This document shows, piece after piece, positions 26,298 to 32,686 of a stretch of DNA of 64,000 nt. Location of the stretch: the NCBI RefSeq assembly GCF_001482365.1, contig NZ_CP013254.1, forward strand, positions 620,001 through 684,000, given 5' to 3'. The stretch comes from Kocuria flava. GTDB taxonomy: Bacteria; Actinomycetota; Actinomycetes; Actinomycetales; Micrococcaceae. The notes below the pieces were generated by a model. It saw only the letters and a program-made list of their open reading frames with translations, was not told the DNA's origin and did no database searches. A program made the translations under genes and the position numbers. Numbering within the stretch: position 1 is the first letter of the stretch; each line of letters begins with the position of its first letter.

Positions 26298-26603
26298 ATG
26301 CGTGAATACGAACTGATGGTCATCATCAACCCCGAGGTCGAGGACCGTGCCGTGGAGCCGACCCTCAAGAAGTTCCTCGAGGTCGTCACCAAGGACAACG
26401 GCACCGTCGACAACGTCGACATCTGGGGCCGCCGTCGCCTCGCCTACGAGATCCAGAAGAAGACCGAGGGCATCTACGCCGTGGTGAACTTCACCGCGAC
26501 CCCGCAGACCGCCCAGGAGCTCGACCGCGTGCTCGGCCTCAACGAGGCCGTGATGCGCACCAAGATCATCCGCCCGGAGGAGCAGAAGATCTCGGCCGAG
26601 TGA
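26298..26603 (+). CDS. rpsF: 30S ribosomal protein S6
   Basis: 101 residues, the normal length. MREYELMVIINPEVEDRAVEPTLKKF and WGRRRLAYEIQKKTEGIYAVVNF are diagnostic of bS6. The ATG at 26298 is preceded by AGGAGGTGG about ten bases upstream. It is the first gene of the conserved operon rpsF-ssb-rpsR-rplI; S6 binds 16S rRNA together with S18. Confidence 0.97.
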   Translation: MREYELMVIINPEVEDRAVEPTLKKFLEVVTKDNGTVDNVDIWGRRRLAYEIQKKTEGIYAVVNFTATPQTAQELDRVLGLNEAVMRTKIIRPEEQKISAE

Positions 26604-26710
26604 CGACGTCCCGGCGGATCCCGCGGCGCCCCCGGGCGCGGCGGTGAGATGCTGGGAACTCCTCGCACGTCCCGTACGACCGCGAACCCCATCCGACCCG
26701 GGAGGTCCAC

Positions 26711-27364
26711 ATGGCTGGTGACACCGTCATCACAGTGATCGGCAACCTGACCGCCGACCCCGAGCTGCGCTTCACCCCGTCGGGTGCGGCCGTGGCCAAC
26801 TTCACCGTTGCGTCCACGCCCCGCACCTTCGACCGCCAGTCCAACGAGTGGAAGGACGGGGAGACCCTGTTCCTGCGCTGCTCGGTGTGGCGCGAGGCGG
26901 CCGAGAACGTGGCGGAGTCCCTGCAGAAGGGCATGCGCGTGATCGTGCAGGGTCGGCTGAAGTCGCGCTCGTACGACACCAAGGAAGGCGAGCGGCGCAC
27001 CGTCACGGAGCTCGACGTCGACGAGGTCGGTCCCTCGCTGCGCTACGCCTCCGCCAAGGTCACCCGCAACGCCCGCGGAGGCGGGCAGGGCGGCGGCTTC
27101 GGCGGCGGCGGTGGCGGCCAGCAGTCCGGCGGCTTCGGTGGCGGTGGCGGCGGCTTCGGCGGCGGCCAGCAGTCCGGCGGCGGCGGGTTCGGGGGCGACT
27201 CCGGGTCCGGCTTCGGCGGGCAGCAGTCCGGCGGCGGCTTCGGCGGCGGCCGCGGTGGCGGCCGGCCCGCCCAGCAGCCCGCGCCCCAGGGCGACCCCTG
27301 GAGCCAGTCCTCCGGCGGCAACTACGACTGGGGCACCGGTCAGGACGACGAGCCGCCGTTCTAG
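26711..27364 (+). CDS. ssb: Single-stranded DNA-binding protein
   Basis: 217 residues. The N-terminal OB fold covers about residues 1-115 (TVITVIGNLTADPELRFTPSGAAVANFTVA, and LFLRCSVWREAAENVAESLQKG). A Gly/Gln-rich disordered linker follows, built of FGGG and QQSGG repeats. The acidic tip DDEPPF is the usual partner-binding tail. It protects single-stranded DNA in replication and repair. Confidence 0.97.
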   Translation: MAGDTVITVIGNLTADPELRFTPSGAAVANFTVASTPRTFDRQSNEWKDGETLFLRCSVWREAAENVAESLQKGMRVIVQGRLKSRSYDTKEGERRTVTELDVDEVGPSLRYASAKVTRNARGGGQGGGFGGGGGGQQSGGFGGGGGGFGGGQQSGGGGFGGDSGSGFGGQQSGGGFGGGRGGGRPAQQPAPQGDPWSQSSGGNYDWGTGQDDEPPF

Positions 27365-27441
27365 GCCTTCCCCGCTTTATCCACATCCCCATCCCGCGGT
27401 GCCCAGCCGCGGGCTCCACTTGAAGAACAAGGAGCACCACG

Positions 27442-27678
27442 ATGGCCAAGGCTGAACTTCGCAAGACCAAACCAAAGCAGAACCCGCTCAAGGCGGCCAA
27501 GATCACCGAGATCGACTACAAGGACGTCGCCCTGCTGCGGAAGTTCATCTCCGACCGCGGCAAGATCCGCGCCCGCCGTGTCACCGGTGTGACCGTGCAG
27601 GAGCAGCGCAAGATCGCCCTCGCGATCAAGAACGCCCGCGAGGTCGCGCTGCTGCCCTACTCCGGCGCCGGCCGCTGA
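27442..27678 (+). CDS. rpsR: 30S ribosomal protein S18
   Basis: 78 residues: MAKAELRKTKPKQNPLKAAKITEIDYKDVALLRKFISDRGKIRARRVTGVT. No cysteines are present, so this is the zinc-free form of bS18; that is normal for the copy in this operon in Micrococcaceae. It pairs with S6 on the small subunit. Confidence 0.97.
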   Translation: MAKAELRKTKPKQNPLKAAKITEIDYKDVALLRKFISDRGKIRARRVTGVTVQEQRKIALAIKNAREVALLPYSGAGR

Positions 27679-27698
27679 CCCGAGAGGACGCAGACACC

Positions 27699-28148
27699 AT
27701 GGCAAAGATCATCCTGACGACCGAGGTCACCGGCCTCGGCGCCGCCGGTGACGTGGTCGAGGTCAAGAACGGGTACGCCCGCAACTACCTCTTCCCGCGC
27801 GGCTTCGCGACCCCGTGGACCCGCGGCGGCGAGAAGCAGATCGAGAGCATCAAGGCCGCCCGTGCCGCCCGCGAGGTCGCCTCGCTGGAGGACGCGCAGG
27901 CCCTGGCGCACAAGCTCACCTCCGCGACCGTGACCATCCCGGTCAAGGCCGGCGCCGAGGGGCGCCTCTTCGGCACCGTGCGTGCCGAGGACGTCGCCGA
28001 CGCGGTCGAGGCCGCCGGTCTCGGCTCGGTCGACAAGCGCAAGGTCGAGCTGAACCAGCACATCAAGACCACCGGTGTGTACCAGGCCTCCGTGCGCCTG
28101 CACGAGGACGTCAACGCGAACGTCGAGTTCGAGGTCGTCCCCGCCTGA
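27699..28148 (+). CDS. rplI: 50S ribosomal protein L9
   Basis: 149 residues, the usual length for bL9: N-terminal domain MAKIILTTEVTGLGAAGDVVEVKNGYARNYLFPRGFA, central helix, and C-terminal rRNA-binding domain from about residue 75. It is the last gene of the rpsF operon and is followed by a strong hairpin. Confidence 0.97.
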   Translation: MAKIILTTEVTGLGAAGDVVEVKNGYARNYLFPRGFATPWTRGGEKQIESIKAARAAREVASLEDAQALAHKLTSATVTIPVKAGAEGRLFGTVRAEDVADAVEAAGLGSVDKRKVELNQHIKTTGVYQASVRLHEDVNANVEFEVVPA

Positions 28149-28177
28149 TCCGGTTCCGGCCGGGTCCACGGACCTGA

Positions 28178-28215
28178 CGCAAGGGCCCCCGCGGCGTGCC
28201 GCGGGGGCCCTTGCG
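28178..28215. terminator. Bidirectional terminator between rplI and the methyltransferase gene
   Basis: An 18-bp perfect stem (CGCAAGGGCCCCCGCGGC at 28178-28195 with its complement at 28198-28215) and a two-base loop, between two convergent genes. It should act on both strands. Confidence 0.8.
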
Positions 28216-28248
28216 CGTCCCCGGACGCTTCCGGGGTCCCGGACGGGT

Positions 28249-28905
28249 CTAGAGGGGGCGCAGGGCCTCCACGACGACGTCGAGCGCGGTCGGGCTCGTG
28301 CGCACCTGCTCGGCGCGCAGCAGGTCCAGGTCCTTGCCCTCGAGCACGGCGAGCGTCTCGTGCACGTCCGGGCGGGGCACGGCCGGGGGCGGGCCGTCGA
28401 CGCTGCCGGGGGCGTGGGTGATCCACAGCAGGTGCCCGCCGGGGGCGAGCCACTCGGCGGCCCGGCGCAGCAGCGTGAGGTCGTGGTGGAAGTAGGCGGC
28501 GACGACGAGGTCGGCGTGCGCCGGCACGGTGCCCGTCCCGGTGCTCTCCCCGGCGTGCTCCGGCGTGCCGGGGGTCCAGGCGCGCAGGTCGGCCACGAGC
28601 GCCCGGCCGGGCAGGCCCTCCGCCCGCAGCGCCTCGTCCACCGTGCGGACCGCGCTCGGGGAATAGTCCACGGCCGTGACGTCCCAGCCGGCGCGGGCCA
28701 GGGCCAGGGCGTGCCGGCCGGAGCCCGTCCCGAGGTCCAGGGCGGTGGGCCGCGGGTCCTCCGGGGTGTGGTGGGCGCCCGGGGCGCCGTGCCGGCCGGC
28801 GAGCCGGTCCAGCAGCGCGGTGACCTCCGGGTGCGGCGCCGTCCCGTCGGGCGGGTGCGTCCCGGAGGCCCAGCGCTCCTCCCACATCCTCTGCGTCTCG
28901 TCCAC
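28249..28905 (-). CDS. Class I SAM-dependent methyltransferase
   Basis: 218 residues. Motif I TALDLGTGSGRHALALARAGWDVTAVDYS near residues 53-82 is followed by motif II acidic residue and DLVVAAYFHHDLTLL and APGGHLLWITHAPG. It resembles the tellurite-resistance TehB-like and UbiE-like small-molecule methyltransferases; the substrate is not known. It is convergent with the rpsF operon. Confidence 0.82.
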   Translation of the reverse strand: MDETQRMWEERWASGTHPPDGTAPHPEVTALLDRLAGRHGAPGAHHTPEDPRPTALDLGTGSGRHALALARAGWDVTAVDYSPSAVRTVDEALRAEGLPGRALVADLRAWTPGTPEHAGESTGTGTVPAHADLVVAAYFHHDLTLLRRAAEWLAPGGHLLWITHAPGSVDGPPPAVPRPDVHETLAVLEGKDLDLLRAEQVRTSPTALDVVVEALRPL

Positions 28906-29051
28906 GTCCGGTCCTCCTCGGGGTCTGGCGCTGCTCGGGCTTCCGCGCCGGGTGGGTGCTCCCGGTCCGGCGGCAGGGTCGGGGCTCCGGTGGGGCGTGC
29001 CACCGGGGCGGGGGGTGCGGGCCCCACGGCTCCGCGGGTCAGAATGGACCC

Positions 29052-29360
29052 ATGCCCTCCCTGATCTCCCGCGTCACGCCCTCCGCCCTCCTCTGGTTCG
29101 GGGTGGGCTGCCTGCTCACCACCGTAGTGGCCTTCGCCGTGGCCTTCCTGGGAGGCAATGCGGCCGGCGGGCAGACCGCGGGGATGTTCCTCGTGGGGGG
29201 TCTCGTGGGGGCCACCGTGGCCGCGAGCGTCACGGTCGTGGTGGCCCTCGCCGGGCTGATCGGCTTCCCGCGGGCCCGGCCGCGCTTCGCGGTCCTGCTG
29301 CTGCTCGCCGTGGTCTGCCACCCGCTGCTGTGGATCGGGCTGCTCGCCACGGTGCTCTGA
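29052..29360 (+). CDS. Small membrane protein
   Basis: 102 residues with three hydrophobic segments (LLWFGVGCLLTTVVAFAVAFL; AGMFLVGGLVGATVAASVTVVVALAGL; FAVLLLLAVVCHPLLWIGLLATVL). Family not recognised. It stands alone between two minus-strand genes. A weak start context makes the gene call moderate. Confidence 0.55.
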   Translation: MPSLISRVTPSALLWFGVGCLLTTVVAFAVAFLGGNAAGGQTAGMFLVGGLVGATVAASVTVVVALAGLIGFPRARPRFAVLLLLAVVCHPLLWIGLLATVL

Positions 29361-29528
29361 CCGGCCCGTCCGCGCCGGGGTCGTCAGCGCCGGACGCCGT
29401 CCGGACGGGTCCTTGTCCGGTCCGGGCGCCCGTCCGCGCCGACCCGTCTCCGCTCCGCCCGTCCGAGCCGGACGCCGTCCGCTCCGGTCGGCGACCGTCG
29501 GCGCCGCCCACCCGTTCCCGGCCGCCCC

Positions 29529-30110
29529 TCAGCGGGTGCGGCGCACCGTGTGCGCACCGCGGCCCGGGGTGCGGGAACGGGCCAGCACCCGCGGCACGAA
29601 CGAGCGGGCCAGGGCGAGGTCCTGCGGCACGAGGTCCCGCGCCCAGCGGGCCCAGGCCGCGGCCGGGTCCAGGGTGCGCACGGCCTCCCCGCACCGCCGT
29701 CCCGCCACGGCCCGCAGGACCCGGAGGTCGTGGGCGCCGGAGCCGTCCACGACGGTCCGGTCGTCGAGGTGGGCCCAGCAGTGGCGCAGCACCTCCCGGT
29801 CCCCGCGGCGCTCGACGTGGGCCGCGACGGGGCCCCCGGTGGTCTCAGCCACCGCGACGGCCAGGGCCAGGCACTGGCCGCGGGCGAAGACGTGCGCCGC
29901 GGCCGCGTCCCACCGGCCGGGCACGACCCGCACCGGGCGCCGCTCGACGTCCGCGACCGTGCGCGCGGCGTGCGCAGCCGGAGGAGAGGAGCGGGCGGGG
30001 GAGCCGGGCGGTGCGGGGGCGGGAGCGGCGGAACGGTCGGCGGGGCGGGGAACGGCGGACTCCTTCCGGGCGGATCGGCGGGCACGGCCCGCGGCGGGTT
30101 CCCGGCCCAC
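29529..30110 (-). CDS. Hypothetical protein
   Basis: Up to 193 residues; an internal start is possible because the first 45 residues are Pro/Ala/Arg-rich. The conserved-looking core is WDAAAAHVFARGQCLALAVAVAETTGGPVAAHVERR and HCWAHLDDRTVVDGSGAHDL. The Cys-containing helix start and the later His-Trp-Ala / Asp-Gly segments are reminiscent of papain-like folds, but I do not recognise a named family. The region upstream of its start holds the DnaA-box-like cluster. Confidence 0.5.
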   Translation of the reverse strand: MGREPAAGRARRSARKESAVPRPADRSAAPAPAPPGSPARSSPPAAHAARTVADVERRPVRVVPGRWDAAAAHVFARGQCLALAVAVAETTGGPVAAHVERRGDREVLRHCWAHLDDRTVVDGSGAHDLRVLRAVAGRRCGEAVRTLDPAAAWARWARDLVPQDLALARSFVPRVLARSRTPGRGAHTVRRTR

Positions 30111-30159
30111 GGTACCGGCGGCACCCGGCAGTCGTCACGGGACGGTGCCCACACTGTGC

Positions 30160-30320
30160 TGTGGAGAACACCCGTGTAGTTCCCACTGTCTCTGCACAGG
30201 CTGTGCACGAGCATCTTCCCAGGTCAGAAGCATATTGGGAGCGACCTGTGGAGAACTGTCCACAGAGTTTCCCCCAACCTGTGCACAGTCGTCCACGGCG
30301 TTTTCCACCGGTTGTCCACA
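30160..30320. promoter_or_regulatory. Cluster of DnaA-box-like sequences
   Basis: One exact actinobacterial DnaA box, TTGTCCACA, is at 30312-30320. Three 8-of-9 matches are at 30160-30168 (minus strand), 30247-30255 (minus strand) and 30256-30264 (plus strand); the last two abut in inverted orientation. Several 7-of-9 matches lie at 30202-30210, 30279-30288, 30289-30297 and 30301-30309. The stretch is less GC-rich than its surroundings (for example CAGAAGCATATTGG near 30224). It fills the 248-bp space between a hypothetical gene and the amidase gene. It is probably a DnaA binding or titration region, not oriC. Confidence 0.6.
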
Positions 30321-30358
30321 GGCGGGGCCGCGCAGGTGCACAGCACGGCGAACGGGTC

Positions 30359-31792
30359 TCAGGCCTCCCGCAGGACAGCCTCGACCGTGCGCCCCAGCTC
30401 CAGCAGCACGGCGTCGGAGCCGGGGCCCCCCGCCAGCTCGAGGCCCACGGGCAGGCCCTCCGCCGTGCGCCCGGCGGGCAGGCTCAGCCCCGGGGTGCCG
30501 AGCACGCCCGCGAGGTCGGTGTGCCGCACGAAGGTCTCGAACGTGGGCACGCGCCGGCCGTTGAGCACCACGGTCTCGTCCTCGCCCACGGGCCGGGCCG
30601 TCAGGGGGCAGGTCGGCTGCACGAGCGCGGCGACCCCGGTGGCCGAGAGCGCCTCGGCGTGCAGGCGCTGGGCCACGCGCCGGTGCTCCAGGGCGGCGCG
30701 GTAGTCGTCGTCGGCCGCGCGGAAGACCTCGGCCAGCTCCCAGATCCGCCGCAGGTCCGGCCCGGCCAACCCCTCCCGGACCTGAACCAGGTCGGGACCG
30801 GAGCCGGCCCGGGCCAGGTAGTCCTCGAGCCCGGGCAGGAACTCGTGCAGGGCGATCGCCATGCCCGCCGCGGCGCTCAGCTCGCGCGCCTCCCGCAGGT
30901 CCACGGCCACCAGCTCCGCCCCGGCGGCCTCCAGCGCCCGCAGGGCCGCGCCGAACACCGCGTCGACCCCCGCCTCGAGGTCCTCCGTGAACGGCTCCGG
31001 CACCCCCAGCCGCACGCCGTGCAGGGGGCCGGCCCCGGCCTCGTCGTCGTGGTCCAGGCGCCGCGGGGGCGGGCAGCCGTGCGGGTGCTCGCCGGCGAGC
31101 AGGGCGTCGAGCAGCACCACGTCGTCGACCGTGCGGGCCATCGGCCCGGCGGTGTCGCGGGTGCGGGAGATCGGCAGGATCCCGGCGGACGGGTAGCGGC
31201 CCACGGTCGGGCGGAACCCCACGACCCCGCACAGGGCGGCCGGGATCCGCACGGAGCCGCCGGTGTCCGCGGCCACGGCGGCCGGGGCGAGGCCCACGGC
31301 GACCGCGACCGCCGCACCCCCGCTGCTGCCGCCCGCGCTCAGGGAGGGGTCCAGCGGGTGGCGGACCGGGCCGTGGCAGCCGTTGTTCGAGGTGATCCCG
31401 AAGGAGAGCTCGTGCAGGGAGGTCCGCACCGGGAACAGCGCCCCGGCCGCCCGCAGGCGGTGGACGACCGCGGCGTCGCGTGCCGCGACGTTGCCCGCCA
31501 GGGCACGGGTGCCGCCGGTCGTGGCCTGTCCCGCGACGTCGAGCACGTCCTTGAGGGCCACCGGGACGCCCGTGAGCGGGCCCTCGGTGGCCCGCCGGTC
31601 CAGGGCGTGGGCGAAGGCCCGGGCCAGCTCCAGGTCCTCGGCGAGCACCGCGCCGAGCGCGCGGGCCGCGGGCAGGGCCTCCAGCAGGGCGTCGAGCAGC
31701 TCCAGGTGGCCGATCCGCCGGGCCGCCAGCTCCGCCCGGGCCGTGCGCACGTCCCAGCCCCGCGGGCCGTCCGGTCCTGTGTCGAGGGTCAT
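30359..31792 (-). CDS. Amidase (amidase signature family)
   Basis: 477 residues with the Ser-cisSer-Lys triad of amidase-signature hydrolases: Lys in GVPVALKDVLDV, SAGGSSGGAAVAVA, and the nucleophile region AADTGGSVRIPAALCG. It hydrolyses a carboxylic amide to an acid and ammonia. It resembles stand-alone amidases such as indoleacetamide or mandelamide hydrolases rather than GatA, but the substrate is not predictable. Confidence 0.87.
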   Translation of the reverse strand: MTLDTGPDGPRGWDVRTARAELAARRIGHLELLDALLEALPAARALGAVLAEDLELARAFAHALDRRATEGPLTGVPVALKDVLDVAGQATTGGTRALAGNVAARDAAVVHRLRAAGALFPVRTSLHELSFGITSNNGCHGPVRHPLDPSLSAGGSSGGAAVAVAVGLAPAAVAADTGGSVRIPAALCGVVGFRPTVGRYPSAGILPISRTRDTAGPMARTVDDVVLLDALLAGEHPHGCPPPRRLDHDDEAGAGPLHGVRLGVPEPFTEDLEAGVDAVFGAALRALEAAGAELVAVDLREARELSAAAGMAIALHEFLPGLEDYLARAGSGPDLVQVREGLAGPDLRRIWELAEVFRAADDDYRAALEHRRVAQRLHAEALSATGVAALVQPTCPLTARPVGEDETVVLNGRRVPTFETFVRHTDLAGVLGTPGLSLPAGRTAEGLPVGLELAGGPGSDAVLLELGRTVEAVLREA

Positions 31793-31850
31793 GGCTCATC
31801 CTCCCCGTGCGGGCCGCGCGGCGGCAAGGGGTCCCTCGTCCGCCGGCCCG

Positions 31851-32435
31851 TCACGCGCGGGTGTTGGGGACCAGGTGGTGGGGGCCCACGAAGCCCACGT
31901 GCACCTTCCCGGTGGCCCCGCCGGTGTCGTCGTGGAAGTAGATCCGGGGCGCGAGGTCCCCGCCGCCCTCGCTGATCTTCAGGTGGGCCTGCATCACGAT
32001 CCGGCCGGAGGGCTCGACCCGCGGGTCGACATCGAAGACCCGCGTCCGCCGGTACTTCGCGCAGCCCATGACCGTCCGGGACTCCCGCATCGCCAGCTTC
32101 TTCTCCGAGGCGGGCCAGCACACGGCGGCGGACCCGCCCTGCGCGCACCAGGCCCAGAAGCCCCCGGCGAAGCCCTCCTCGCGGCGGGCCCGGGCGTAGG
32201 CCGCCAGCGCGCGCAGGCCGCGGTGGGCGGTGGCGCCCCACGCGGCGGCCTCGGGCGCGGTGTCGACGCCGTGCAGCTCCCGGGCGGCGGAGCGGCTGAT
32301 CGTCAGCCACGCCCGCAGGTGCCGCTCGGCCGCGCGCACCGCCTCCGAGACGGTCCGCACCTCGTCCGGCGGACCGCCCGGATCGGACGGGTCGCCGGCC
32401 GCGCCGTCCCGGTGCGCCGAGCGCGTGCTCGCCAC
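31851..32435 (-). CDS. Conserved hypothetical protein
   Basis: 194 residues. The C-terminal part (VMQAHLKISEGGGDLAPRIYFHDDTGGATGKVHVGFVGPHHLVPNTRA) looks like a conserved actinobacterial domain of unknown function with small beta strands. The N-terminal part is helical (VSEAVRAAERHLRAWLTISRSAARELH). No catalytic motif is evident. It is transcribed divergently from dnaB across a 251-bp gap in which I see no clear regulatory site. Confidence 0.6.
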   Translation of the reverse strand: MASTRSAHRDGAAGDPSDPGGPPDEVRTVSEAVRAAERHLRAWLTISRSAARELHGVDTAPEAAAWGATAHRGLRALAAYARARREEGFAGGFWAWCAQGGSAAVCWPASEKKLAMRESRTVMGCAKYRRTRVFDVDPRVEPSGRIVMQAHLKISEGGGDLAPRIYFHDDTGGATGKVHVGFVGPHHLVPNTRA

Positions 32436-32686
32436 GGTGTCCCCCGCCCCTCGATATGTGTTTGCTTTCGATAATTCCTGGGGAGTCCGGAGGCCACAAG
32501 CCCCACAGTGGCCGACAGGTCCGGCCCGCGCCGGCGTGGCGAGGCCGACACCGCAGCGGTCCCCGTCCCGGTCGGGAGTGTCCGCGGTCGGTGCGAGAAT
32601 GGAGGGGCTGTCCGGGAGGTGGGGCGGCGTCGTCGTCGTGGATCGCGATCGTGCCCCCGCACGGGCGCGGGGGAGAGGTGGAGTTC

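Noticed and set aside
27070..27270. Repeats in the ssb 3' region (and in the TM2 gene near 25670-25790) as a CRISPR-like or regulatory repeat array
   Set aside because: The repeats are in-frame Gly-rich codons with irregular spacing and no unique spacers.
30160..30320. The DnaA-box cluster as the chromosomal origin
   Set aside because: No dnaA, dnaN or gyrB is adjacent, there is no strong AT-rich unwinding element, and the rsmG-parAB order places oriC to the left of the window.
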